Under the pieces are notes generated by a model. The model was not told the DNA's origin and ran no database searches. It saw nothing but the letters and a program-made list of their open reading frames with translations. From NCBI GenBank assembly GCA_023213395.1, contig CM041465.1, forward strand, positions 6,758,001 to 6,822,000: DNA of 64,000 bases, read 5' to 3'. A program made the position numbers and the translations under genes. The first letter of the stretch is position 1, and each line of letters starts with the position of its first letter. Shown here one piece after another: positions 1-9,829 of this stretch. The stretch comes from Cycas panzhihuaensis (taxonomy: Eukaryota > Cycadophyta).

Positions 1-1507
1 TCTGAATGCCTTTCCCCTGGGATTGTAAAAACAATCCCTAGTTGTATGTGTGTCAACCTCACATATATGGCACCACTTCTCTTGTTGGTGCATTGCATTG
101 TTTTTTAAATTTAAATCACATTCCCTGGTGGTATGTGAGTTTTCTTCACAAATGTGGCACCACTTGGTTACCCTTCCAGTGTGCTCTTTCTTTTTAGGTG
201 TTTCCTCTTCTTCACGGTTATTTCTAACTTTCAATCTAGCTACCTCTTTTCTCAATGCCTCCAATTCCGATTCCTCCTCTACTACCCCTACCTGGCAGAA
301 GGGTCGGTTGTACTGGTTTTGCTTCAGCTCTCTAATCTCGTCTTGTAACCTCAAGTGAAGGAGTCTTGTCCTCTCGCTTGGACGTCCATTTCCATTTCAA
401 AGTCTAATGCCAAATCTTGAGCATTCTTGAATGATTTCAATGGATGAGCATGCATCATGGCTCGCAACTTCTCATTCAGCCCTCTTACAAAGTAATTCTT
501 CATATTATGATCTGTTATCGTCTCATTGATCATGCTCGCTGCAATAATTTTCATTCAGCTAATGTAAGTTAGGACGGATTCCCCCGGCCTCTGTCTGATC
601 TCTCGTAATGCGATTTCTACGGCTTCATTACTGCGAAATTTTTGAAATCTTTCTTCGAATGCTTTCTTAAGTTTCACCCATGGCTCATTCTTGTTTGTTT
701 CCTTATACAATGCCAAGGGTACTCCTCTTAACGTCTGAAAAGCGTGCTTTGATTTCATCTTCGTACGTAATCTTTTGACATCAATGAGGCTCTGAAATAG
801 ATATACATGCTACATTGCGTCAAGTATCATTAAAGATTAGTTTCCCAAAGTCTCTATAGTCGTCCATTTTGGGAGATTGTAATTGTCCCCCACCTGATGG
901 TGATTTTTCCCTTCCTCCCTCCTTTGGGGATGCACTGGCAGTAACTACTGTTGTACTCTCTTTTCCAAACAGCGGATTTTTGAATGGAGTTTTTATATGT
1001 ATGGGTTCCACTACACCTAGAACTTATATCGTCAACGGTGTTACTGTAATATAAGATTGATCAGAACCCCTTTCCGTCGAATCTTCGAAAAGCTGTCTCG
1101 TTAGCTTGTTCTCCCAATATGCCGAGGGACCTTCCTCCGCCTTCTTATCGCTGTCACCTAGGTCCTTGGTGTCCTCCACCGTATACTTCCTCTGTTAGGA
1201 TCTCTTTATGTTTTTCGTCCACTTTTGGCTTCCTTCAATCTGGGCTAAACAAATCATCTACGATTGGGGTGGTGTCAATACCATCGTTCGCCATGAATTT
1301 CCTCTTCACGAGGTGTCCGGCTCCACTTGCCTCAGATCCTTCAACGGACTGTCCCTTAGTCTCGTTGTTTTGCGAACTTAACCTCCTCGCCCTTCTGAGT
1401 TTTGCTTCTTTTGACCATCTTAGTGCCCTTTGTCTGCTGGTCTCCTTTTCCTTGGGTGAAGTATCCTTCTGGGGCTCCTCCAACCTTGAAGGCCTCTTAG
1501 GTGGCAA
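1..1507 (-). pseudogene. E3 gag (nucleocapsid precursor), broken
   Basis: The basic N-terminus begins at 1507 with MPPKRPSRLEEPQKDTSPKE and stays open to 1235. The Retrotrans_gag core lies at 351-758 (motifs LRGVPLALYKE, FEERFQKFRSNEAVEIALRE, NYFVRGLNEKLRAMMHAHP), interrupted by a TGA between 555 and 554. CCHC zinc knuckles (CHICEE..H..EC type) continue in 1-300. The N-terminal part, 820-1011 and 351-758 are not in one continuous frame, so the gene is frameshifted at least twice. Gag forms the particle that packages element RNA. The match to gag of E1 and E2 is close along the length. It cannot make a full-length Gag. Confidence 0.85.
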
Positions 1508-1630
1508 TGGAAGGTCCCCTGGCTGCCGGTGGCTTAGTTACAGCCCGCCATCACGACGGCAGCCAGGGTCCTCTGCCCTTTACACATTCTTTTCCTTTGA
1601 AACCCCTAGGCCCTGTCCCTCCTCAACGGA

Positions 1631-1648
1631 CATAGACAACGGAACCAA
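1631..1648 (-). other. Primer-binding site of E3 (tRNA-Glu-like)
   Basis: Directly inside the 5' LTR the minus strand reads TTGGTTCCGTTGTC. From TGG it matches the complement of the 3' end of plant tRNA-Glu (TGGCTCCGTTGCC, recalled) with a few changes. Primer-binding sites of this tRNA-Asp/Glu class are usual in the Tat/Athila branch of plant gypsy elements. Confidence 0.6.
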
Positions 1649-2461
1649 TGTTGACTGCTGGGGGTGCCTTGTTACACTTACGAGATACCCCTTGCTACAC
1701 TTGTCAAGGTTACACAGCACTATAGTCTAGTTCAGGGATCATCAACATGGTCATTCACATACATTCCATATATAATTCAAGAATGGTACACAATGACAGA
1801 AATCAATACATACTCAGTAAATCATCATCACAACACCCAGAATACACCAATTTCCACGTAACTCTTCCTTTTATTAAGTCAGCAGTTCATTTATACAGAG
1901 GCTGGAATGCATTCTGAGCATTCCAAAGACATCTGATCTTTCTGTTACAATGCGCACCGGATGGTACTTATCATACGGTGATGCTCCAAATGGTGTCATA
2001 CGTCGGCTCCTGCACCTTTGTGTACCCGTGATATCCGGCTGTCACCCTAACCTGGTGAATCGTGCGTACCTCCTTAAGTACTCATGCTGGTACCTTTTGG
2101 TGAAGGGTTATGATTTTTGTCATAACTGCCCTCTTCATCATGCGCACTTTCACTTAAACACTTGTTTAGCCTTAATTAATCCGTCCTTTGAGTCTGTACG
2201 TCCGTACGTACGTCTGGCACCTCGACAGGTCTTCACTGGTCCCCCTTGAGTCGTGCGTACCGCTTCTGCTTGGTTTCGTTCCGCACGTGATGCGTGTCAT
2301 CATCGCACGTGCCCGTTCACGCACTTTTGTCATACGCACCTGAATGCTAGTTTTTCGTCGTTTTGCCTGCGTGCCTCTGCACGGTCCGTACCTGCACAAC
2401 TCGGGTTATCTGACCTACCTCTGGTCCTCACACAGCCATTGGATCACTTTTGACTCCAACA
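1649..2461 (-). repeat. LTR A, 5' LTR of E3 (813 bp)
   Basis: On the plus strand it starts TGTTGACTG and ends CTCCAACA, giving the TGTTG/CAACA inverted ends shared with LTRs B, C and D. A TATA-like run lies near 1888-1899 when read on the minus strand. The right half (U3 on the minus strand) is crowded with short CGTAC/GTACG motifs, for example around 2195-2215 and 2245-2400. It is the same length as LTRs B and D. Confidence 0.88.
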
Positions 2462-3061
2462 GAACTACTACTACAGGACTCACCCAGTCACTGTAGTCAA
2501 TCTCGTAAATGTATCTTGCTTCCAGCATTTTATCTAATTCTGCTTTCACCTTTTCCTTATACTTGGGATTCATGCGGTATGGTCGCTGCTTCACTGGTTT
2601 TGCTTCCTCTACTAAATCAATATGATGCATTTCTATTTCCGGGGGAATACCTTTTAGGTCTTTATATGACCACGCAAATACGTCACGGAAATCCTCGAAC
2701 AACTGCTGAGCTTTCGCTACTGTTTGATTATCCCAATAATTTCCGATTCATATCAGTTTGGGATCTTCTTTGCTGCCGACATTACTTTCAATAGTTTTTT
2801 ATTTGGTTACTTCAATATCCTCCTTATTTCCGGTTTTGTGCCCCGGGGTATCTTCTATTTTTCTTTCTCCAATGTTCATTTCCGTGAATTCTGCAAGAGA
2901 ATTCATGATTTCTTCTTCCTCTTTATTTGTAATTCCTTGTTCTAAATTCATGCTCATTCTTCTAATATTCTTCAAGATTCTATCTATATTTTTGTCTTCT
3001 GATGTATGCATAAAAGTTTTTATAAAGGATTCCTTCAGATTTCCCCAAGTCACATCCAGGC
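2462..3061 (-). pseudogene. E1 linker and N-terminal reverse transcriptase fragment
   Basis: Reading leftward, 3053-2799 holds the end of the Gag-like domain (MTWGNLKESFIKTFMHTSED). Then 2702-2462 holds the RT entry: FRDVFAWSYKDLKGIPPEIE, followed by KPVKQRPYRMNPKYKEKVK and YSDWVSPVVVV. These are the conserved residues that open gypsy RT domains. The reading frame is cut at 2462 by LTR A of E3, so the RT catalytic region is absent here. The equivalent region of E2 (12250-13083) shows how it continues. Confidence 0.85.
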
Positions 3062-3084
3062 TTTGTTCCTTTCCTAAGAACCAA

Positions 3085-3580
3085 TCCTTTGCTACCGTCC
3101 TGTGGTGTGGTAAAAGTAGTTAGGCGGATCTTTTGGGTATACTTAGAGATGTCCATTTTGTTTACATACGTATATGCTCACTAGGATTTTGACCTACATG
3201 GAATAACGGGATGTCTAAATGTTTTGGATGGTCGAATCGAAGTCGAAACATTGCTTGTAACTCCTTCCAATCTTGGAGAATGGTTTGGTAGGTACCAATA
3301 CCAAGCCATTCCCCGTAAGGTAAGTACTAGGTCTTGTTGCCACTGATTTTTATCCCAATTCCCGTGCTCCATCTAGTACTCAATGCAGTGGGTTAGATGG
3401 GTAGTCCCATATAACTGTTCTCCATAGAAAGGCTTAACATGATTCCCAACATAAGTTTCACAGTTTGTTTCTTCTGAGATAGTTATCCTACTACCTAGAC
3501 CAGCGTCTCTAGAAGTATTTACCGCCAATTCTCCCTCCATTCCGTTGGATTTGGCACCAATCGTTGGAAGGGACCGGTTG
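3085..3580 (-). pseudogene. E1 Gag-like domain, copy A
   Basis: This is the 3'-most copy of the second Gag-like domain. Short open pieces such as MEGGENWDKN-type sequence and WYWY (3181-3372 minus) match the better preserved copies at 5920-6414 and 12472-13401. Copy A runs on without a break into the RT linker at 3053, so it is the copy in the ordinary place next to RT. Several frameshifts and stops interrupt it. Confidence 0.7.
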
Positions 3581-3619
3581 CTGGGTGGCTATACTTCTAA
3601 AGAAGATGAGGAAGGAATG

Positions 3620-4511
3620 TTACTTCCTTCCCCGGGTTGTAATAAAGGGGGGGGATAGGGAATCTACCTTAGGACCCACGCCTGAGGTAGAAGGGAGGCT
3701 AGGATTACTACTAGCTACTATAGAACTATGAAAAATACTAAGTCTACTAGGGGGGTTTTGGTCTAGTTTTGTGTTATCCATTGAACTATCATTAGTAATT
3801 ATATATTCAAAAGAATTTAAATTATCATTAATGTTCTCAATTACACATTTAGACAATAAATTACATCTATGAGAGGAAGAATTTACTTCATAGGCGTCTT
3901 GTAACCAATAGTCCACAAATCTCATCCCATTTTCGTCATCTGAAGAGTTATATATTTCTCCAAAATAAGCCGGTTCTTCTTTTTGGTGATCGATCAATTT
4001 GGTAGGTTCTTCAGCAGTATGATAGAGATTCTCTTCATCAAGGGAAGAGGCTGTTGTTTCACTTACGACGATCGTCTTTGGATCCTAAATGCAGTATCAT
4101 CTCAATGGAGCTTCTTCCCAACATTGGTAATACCACTTTATTCCCATTATCCGATAAAGTGAAGGTCACATTCTTCCAATTTTGGAGGCACTTGGTCTTG
4201 TATAGCCAAGGCCTCCCCAATAACGCTAGATAGGGTGTTGCCCCTTTTTTTGTTTCTACGATGGTAAAGTCAATTTTTACTATAATTCCTGCCACATCCA
4301 CCTTGATGTCGGCTAACCTTCCCACAGGTCGCACTAATAATTCGTTGGTCAACTTCAACGAATATGTTGCTGCCTCCAATTTCGCGCTTCCCAATTTTCG
4401 CCATGTCGAAGCAGGTAATACGTTGACGGTTGCGCCTCCATCAACAATCACTTTCGGAAATGTTTCTCCCAATACCACCATTGTCACCTTTGTTCCTTTC
4501 CTAAGAACCAA
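3620..4511 (-). pseudogene. E1 aspartic protease and acidic linker, copy A
   Basis: At 4059-4511 there is a retropepsin-like domain: PKVIVDGGATVNVLPASTWR carries the catalytic Asp in a D-G-G context, and LALLGRPWLYKT is the family's second conserved block. At 3620-3997 there is an acidic linker (EEPAYFGEIYNSSDDENGMR) of unknown role. The 5' end is fused to a Gag-like C-terminus by the tandem junction at 4488/4489, so it begins MVLRKGTKVTMVVLGETF. A stop lies between the two parts. The protease would process the element polyprotein. Confidence 0.8.
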
Positions 4512-4985
4512 TCCTTTGCTACCTGTCCTAGGGTGTGGTAGAAGTAGTTAGGCCAGATCTTTTTGGGTATACTTAGGGATGTCCATTTTTGTTTACACTA
4601 CATATATGCTCACTAGGATTTTGACCTACATGGAATAACGGGATGTCTAAATGTTTTGGATGGTCGAATCGAAGTCGAAACGTTGCTTGTAACTCCTTCC
4701 AATTTTTGAGAATGGTTTAGTGGGCTAGGTACCAATACCAAGCCGTTCCCCGTAAGGTAAGTACTACGTTTTGTTGCCATTGATTTTTATCCCAATTCCT
4801 GTGCTCTATCTAGTATTCAATACAGTGGCTTAGATGGGTAGTCCCATATAACTGTTCTCCATAGAAAGGCTTAACGTGATTCCCAATATAAGTTTCACAG
4901 TTTGTTTCTTCTGGGATAGTTATCCTACTACCTAGACCAGAGTCTCTAGAAGTATTCACCACCAATTCTCCTTCCATTTCCCTGG
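4500..4985 (-). pseudogene. E1 Gag-like domain, copy B
   Basis: This is the middle copy of the second Gag-like domain, nearly the same as copy C at 5920-6414 but with more frame breaks, so no long open frame remains. It ends at the tandem junction and is followed leftward by protease copy A. It has no role of its own beyond marking the duplication. Confidence 0.65.
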
Positions 4986-5193
4986 ATTTGGTACCAATCG
5001 TTGGAAGAGACTGATTGCTGGGTGGCTATACTTCTAAAGAAGAGGAGGAAGGAATGTTACTTCCTTCCCCGGGTTGTAATAAAGGGGGGGATAGGGAATC
5101 TACCTTAGGACCCACGCCTGAGGTAGAAGGGAGGCTAGGATTACTACTAACTACTATAGAACTATGAAAAATACTAAGTCTGCTAGGGGGGTT

Positions 5194-5947
5194 TTAGTCT
5201 AGTTTTGTGTTATCCATTGAACTATCATTAGTCATTATATATTCAAAAGAATTTAAATTATCATTAATGTTCTCAATTACACATTTAGACAATAAATTAC
5301 ATCTATGAGAGGAAGAATTTACTTCATAGGCATCTTGTAACCAATAGTCCACAAATCTCATCCCATTTTCGTCATCTGAAGAGTTATATATTTCTCCAAA
5401 ATAAGCCGGTTCTTCTTTTTGGTGATCGATCAATTTGGTAGGTTCTTCAGCAGTATGATAGAGATTCTCTTCATCAAGGGAAGAGGCTGTTGTTTCATTT
5501 ACGACAGTCGTCTTTGGATCCTAAATGCGGTATCATCTCAATGGAGCTTCTTCCCAACATTGGTAATACCACTTTATTCCCATCATCCGATAAAGTGAAG
5601 GTCACATTCTTCCACTTTTGGAGGCACTTGGTCTTGTATAGCCAAGGCCTCCCCAATAATGCTAGATAGGGTGTTGCCCCTTTTTCTGTTTCTACGATGG
5701 TAAAGTCAATTTTTACTATAATTCCTGCCACATCCACCTTGATGTCGGCTAACCTTCCCACAGGTCGCACTAATAATTCGTTGGTCAATTTCAACGAATA
5801 TGTTGCTGCCTCCAATTTTGGGCTTCCCAATTTTCGCCATGTCGAAGCAAGTAATATGTTGACGGTTGCGCCTCCATCAACAATCACTTTCGGAAATGTT
5901 TCTCCCAATACCACCATTGTCACCTTTGTTCCTTTCCTAAGAACCAA
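5194..5947 (-). pseudogene. E1 aspartic protease and acidic linker, copy B
   Basis: The domain layout is as in copy A: protease at 5495-5947 (PKVIVDGGATVNILLASTWR, LALLGRPWLYKT) and acidic linker at 5194-5433. A few substitutions separate it from copy A (for example VLPAS to ILLAS). The N-terminal fusion to the Gag-like sequence is the same as in copy A. Confidence 0.8.
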
Positions 5948-6414
5948 TCCTTTGCTACCCGTCCTAGGGTGTGGTAGAAGTAGTTAGGCCAGATCTTTTT
6001 GGGTATACTTAGGGATGTCCATTTTTGTTTACACTTCTGTATATGCTCACTAGGATTTTGACCTACATGGAATAACGGGATGTCTAAATGTTTTGGATGG
6101 TCGAATCGAAGTCGAAACGTTGCTTGTAACTCCTTCCAATTTTTGAGAATGGTTTGGTGGGCTAGGTACCAATACCAAGTCGTTCCCCGTAAGGTAAGTA
6201 CTACGTTTTCTTGCCATTGATTTTTATCCCAATTCCTGTGCTCTATCCAGTATTCAATACAGTGGGTTAGATGGGTAGTCCCATATAACTGTTCTCCATA
6301 GAAAGGCTTAACGTGATTCCCAATATAAGTTTCACAGTTTGTTTCTTCTGGGATAGTTATCCTACTGCCTAGACCAAAGTCTCTAGAAGTATTCACCACC
6401 GATTCTCCTTCCAT
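5920..6414 (-). pseudogene. E1 Gag-like domain, copy C
   Basis: One 164-residue frame starts MEGESVVNTSRDFGLGSR and contains YGEQLYGTTHLTHCIEYW, LRGTTWYWYLAHQ, NWKELQATFRLRFDH and GRVAKDWFLGKEQ. The LRG-x-x-WYWY ... W-K-x-L-x-x-x-F-x-x-RF pattern resembles the first half of a Retrotrans_gag domain. It is not the element's normal Gag, which lies upstream at 18734-19885. The frame runs through the tandem junction at 5924/5925. Confidence 0.75.
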
Positions 6415-6462
6415 TTCCCTGGATTTGGCGCCAATTGTTGGAAGGGACCGGTTGCTGGGTGG

Positions 6463-7003
6463 CTATACTTCTAAAGAAGAGGAGGAAGGAATGTTACTTC
6501 CTTCCCCGGGTTGTAATAAAGGGGGGGATAGGGAATCTACCTTAGGACCCACGCCTGAGGTAGAAGGGAGGTCAGTGTTACTATTGGCTACTATAAAACT
6601 ATGAAAAATACTAGGTCTACTAGGGGGTTTTTGGTCTAGTTTGGTGTTATCCATTGAACTATCATTAGTCATTATATATTCAAAAGAATCTAAATTATCA
6701 TTAATGTTCTCAGTTACACATTTAGACAATAAATTACATCTATAAGAGGAAGAATTTACTTCATAGGCGTCTTGTAACCAATAGTCCACAAATCTCATTC
6801 CATTGTCGTCGTCTGAAGAGTTGTATATTTCTCCAAAATAAGTCGGTTCTTCTTCCTGGTGATCGATCGATTTGGTGGGTTCTTCAGTAGTATGATAGAG
6901 ATTCTCTTCATCGAGGGAAGAGGTTGTTGTTTCACTTACGACAGTCGTACTGGATCCCTCGTCTAATATCATCTCAATGGAGCTCCTTCCCAACATTGGT
7001 AAT
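6463..7003 (-). pseudogene. E1 acidic linker, copy C, cut by E2
   Basis: The linker (QEEEPTYFGEIYNSSDDDNG, VDYWLQDAYEVNSSSYRCNL) is open and continues into the Gag-like copy C, with a stop at about 6462. At 7003 the protease codons for MLGRSSIEMI are interrupted by the LTR of E2. The open frame that continues to 7053 uses LTR sequence and is not native. Confidence 0.8.
6999..7003. repeat. Target-site duplication GTAAT, left side of E2
   Basis: GTAAT at 6999-7003 is repeated at 17504-17508, directly outside the two LTRs of E2. Removing E2 plus one copy restores the homology of E1 to its own tandem copies A and B. Five-base duplications are standard for LTR retrotransposon integrase. Confidence 0.95.
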
Positions 7004-7816
7004 TGTTGACTGAGGTGTTCCCACTGCACTTGTGGGAACAGTGCACTCGTCAAGGTTACACAGGCTATAGTCTAGTTAGGATCATCATCAACATGGTTAT
7101 TCACATACATTCCGCAGTTATTCACGAATTATCACAATGGTACATAGCGACGTAAATCAACACATATTCAGCACTTCATCCTTATAAACACAGAGAATAC
7201 ACAGCTTTCAACGTAACTCTCCTTTTCATTAAGTAATAAGTTCAATTTATAGAGAGGGCTGGAATGTATTCCTGTGCATTCCAGCAGCATACATTCTTCC
7301 TGTTACATGCGTACCCAGATGGTACTTATCACTGAACACTGCTTCAATTGGCTGTCATGCATGCTGGCATCCACACCATTGTGTACCCTTGATAGTCGGC
7401 TCTCACCCTAGCCGGATGGTTCATGCGTACCTCCTTCAGTATGCTTCTTTGTACGTTTTGGCTGAAGGGTTATGACTGCCTGTCATAACCGTATTCTTCA
7501 TCATACCTACCCTTTCCTTAATCATTACTTATCCACTTTAACTAATCTCTTCATTAAGTTAAATGCGTGCATGCACGTGCGGCAACTTCCTGGACCTCCA
7601 CCGGTCCGTCTTGTCGTGTGTACCGCCTGCTCGGCCTGTTCCGCCAGCAGTGCGTGTTAGTGGTACATACACTGCCTGTGCACGCTCTGTCATACGTGCG
7701 GAATGCTAATTTCTTTTCTTCAGCGCCTTGTACCTGCATGCGGTCCGCACGCACATCTTAAGTTACCCACCTACCTCGGTCTTCCAACAGCCATATGATC
7801 ACTTTATGCCCCAACA
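7004..7816 (-). repeat. LTR B, 3' LTR of E2 (813 bp)
   Basis: It starts TGTTGACTGAGG and ends GCCCCAACA on the plus strand. It differs from LTR C by many substitutions and about 15 bp in length, so the insertion is not recent. The sequence just inside it (7817-7824, minus GGATAGA) is a weak polypurine tract. Confidence 0.93.
7254..7264 (-). promoter_or_regulatory. TATA box in LTR B
   Basis: The minus strand reads TCTCTATAAAT here, placed between the GTAC-rich U3 half (7265-7816) and the presumed R/U5 half (7004-7250). The position fits the element promoter. LTR C has a decayed version at the matching place (about 16912). Confidence 0.5.
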
Positions 7817-7911
7817 TCTATCCTGGGTCAACAGTATGGGTTTGAGCATCCTTGCTCAACAAAATTCCAAAAATTTTTCAAAATTTTGGGGTATTCCTCC
7901 CCTGCTCTGTC

Positions 7912-8996
7912 TCAAGGCGGCTCATGCTGCCTCTGTCCTGCTAGAATTTCTTCATTAATCTGTGTTAAAGTGGCAATGATAGCATCCTTTTCCTTAATTT
8001 TGTCTTGAAGGGCAGTTATCTCAGCTTTATACCCTTCCTCCATTTCTTGAATCAACTGAATTATTGGTCCTGATTTATCATGTGGTGTGGGAGGTGCTGA
8101 GGGTTCACCTGCTTCCGTTGTCGGAGGGAAGTCTTCCCATTCTTCCCAGGAGGCCTCTGCTTCTTCTTCCTCCTCCCCTGATTCCTCTTCACCTTTCTTC
8201 CTCTTACCTCTTCTATGGACAGCCTGTTTTGTCCGATGAGAAATGGGTGTTCCTGGTGTTTTCTGCAACCAGGTAAGTACCTTCTGCATTTGTTTCTGTA
8301 CCCTTCTTTTTGCTTAGGTCATTAATCAGATTCTGGAAATTCTGCTGCCCACTATTTGATTATCGGTTCCCGTGGAGAAATGGTGGTTCTGGTTAGTTAT
8401 ACATCTGGACATTGATAGAACAAAATAGCCAATAACAAGGAGGGATGTCGAAAAGGATGTGTCATAATCTCCTTAAGTTGCTGCCTCATGTTCTTTGCTA
8501 AGAATTCGGACCAATTCAACTTCTCCCCTTCCCGAATTTTTAATAACACTAGCATCATGCCTCCCTGAATGTATGTGTACTTCCGTTTGGACAAAAATCG
8601 GGAATTTATCACTTTTGCTACCCACTGGAGCCTGATATCAATAATGTCTGCTACACGAATTCCACTAGACATGATCTAAGTATTTGGTTGACACAATTCT
8701 CTTAACCACATTTCTCGGTCAACTTCTGACCTCTTGGTACCCAGGGGAATTTCTCCTTCATTTGGGAGTTTTGTGATGGTATGGATTATATCTGCATCCA
8801 TCTTAGCCTTCCTGCTATCCTCCTTCGGTGCCAACAGGATTTGGTCCATAAGTTCCGAGTCATAATACATTGGATTACAATAAATGTAGTCTCCCCATCC
8901 TGCTTGCTTTATCCTGGTCTGAAATTGAGCTGGTAGGGCTTGTAATTCTTGCTTGAGCTTCGATATAAATGCCTCTTGGCATCCTGCTGTCCTCAT
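7912..8996 (-). pseudogene. E2 extra ORF downstream of integrase (ORF3)
   Basis: Three minus-strand open pieces follow one another: 8676-8996 (starts MRTAGCQEAFISKLKQELQA), 8397-8672 (RFLSKRKYTYIQGGMMLVLL, LNWSEFLAKNM) and 7912-8289. The last has a basic patch RRGKRKKGEEESGEEEEEAE, an acidic run, and a likely coiled coil (QEMEEGYKAEITALQDKIKE). The middle piece resembles the 'putative plant transposon protein' type seen as accessory ORFs in Athila/Tat elements; this is from memory and moderate. The place after pol is where Athila carries its env-like ORF, but I see no signal peptide or membrane segment. Function unknown; stops separate the pieces. Confidence 0.6.
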
Positions 8997-9199
8997 TGTG
9001 GCTGTGGAGTCCTAGAGATAGCTGAAATAACCTAAGAGTACAAACCGAAACCCTACGTGCGTACCTTTTGGGAATGCTTGTCGTTTTTGTGCAATTCCAT
9101 GCCGCGATGCGTACCGGAATCAGTTTTTCTGTTTGTCGTGTCGTACGGTTGCTTGGTGGAATTTCTGGAGTCGATTCGTCCGTTCTTCTGCTCTACGTA

Positions 9200-9605
9200 C
9201 TTCGCGGGAATGCTCGCAGGTACGTAATGTTTTGTCTTATTCGCAATTTTATCTTATACGTGCTTTTGGAACGTATAATGTTATTTGCTTCCATTGTGTG
9301 TACTCAATTGCGTACTTTTCCGGTACGTAGAATGTAACTGGGCACTTAGGTTTACTTTCCACTGTGCGTACCCGATGGCATACTTTTTCGGTACGTAGAA
9401 TGTAACTGGGCACTTAAGCTTATTTTCTACTGTGCATACCCGACTGTGTACTTTCCAGGTACGTATATTGTAATTTTGATTCAATTTTTGAACTGTGCGT
9501 ACTGGATTGTATTTCCTTGGTATGTATAGTGTATTTTTTTAAATTTGATCACTTTTTTAACTATGCGTACCTGGTATCATACCTTTTTGGTACGTATAAT
9601 CTATT
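9200..9605 (-). repeat. Tandem array of about 50-70-bp GTACG units
   Basis: The core GGTACGTAnAATGTA recurs with its GG at about 9219, 9268 (GGAACG), 9322, 9390, 9458, 9519 and 9589, a spacing of 49, 54, 68, 68, 61 and 70 bp. The units at 9311-9378 and 9379-9447 are close copies; the outer ones are degenerate. The array lies between integrase and the extra ORF, in a stretch (9000-9830) without a plausible reading frame. Tat/Ogre-type elements are known to carry tandem repeats downstream of pol. Confidence 0.75.
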
Positions 9606-9829
9606 TTGCTTGTATGCTTTTGAATTTTCCTCTGAATTTTTTAGTTTATGATGCTATTACTTATGTCTGTGATGAGTTACGGTTGTTTTTTATTTTTTTC
9701 ATTTTTTTTTTCTCTTTTTCTGTATCCATACCGAACTGGATCATGTCTCGGTATCAAGGCAATTGGTTTTGCCTCAACTTCATGCAACACGGTATAGTAC
9801 AACCAGTTGATCCGGCTGGTAAAGCTGAG

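Larger units (their letters stand above)
1..2461 (-). mobile_element. Ty3/gypsy element E3, 5' part only
   Basis: This is the 5' end of a third copy of the Block I gypsy family, running leftward out of the window. It consists of a 5' LTR (1649-2461), a primer-binding site immediately inside it, and a decayed gag region (1-1507). Its LTR outer edge abuts the reverse transcriptase coding sequence of E1 at 2462, so E3 inserted into E1. The first five flanking bases are GAACT; the matching duplication would lie beyond position 1 and cannot be checked here. Confidence 0.85.
3062..7003 (-). repeat. Triplicated protease + Gag-like module of E1 (unit 1436 bp)
   Basis: Three head-to-tail copies are visible: A 3062-4488, B 4489-5924, and C 5925-7003, with C continued at 17509-17863 across the inserted E2. 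Protease motifs recur exactly 1436 bp apart (4059-4511 and 5495-5947), and so does the acidic linker (3620-3997 and 5194-5433). Both junctions have the same sequence, joining the codons for ..DWFLGKEQ to ..VTMVVLGETF (plus strand GTCACC|TTTGTTCC at 4488/4489 and 5924/5925). The single shared junction implies one duplication followed by expansion, probably by unequal recombination or template switching. Copies A and B look nearly identical. Confidence 0.9.

Noticed and set aside
1119-1730. 203-codon plus-strand frame opposite E3 gag
   Set aside because: Antisense shadow of the gag reading frame, Pro/Ser-rich; crosses into the LTR.
3062-7003. Three separate gypsy insertions instead of a tandem array
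   Set aside because: No LTRs or target duplications between the units; the two junctions are identical and direct.
7567-7761. Short open frames inside LTRs (also 2172-2399, 17217-17507)
   Set aside because: They arise from GTAC-rich U3 sequence and are not shared in frame between LTR copies.
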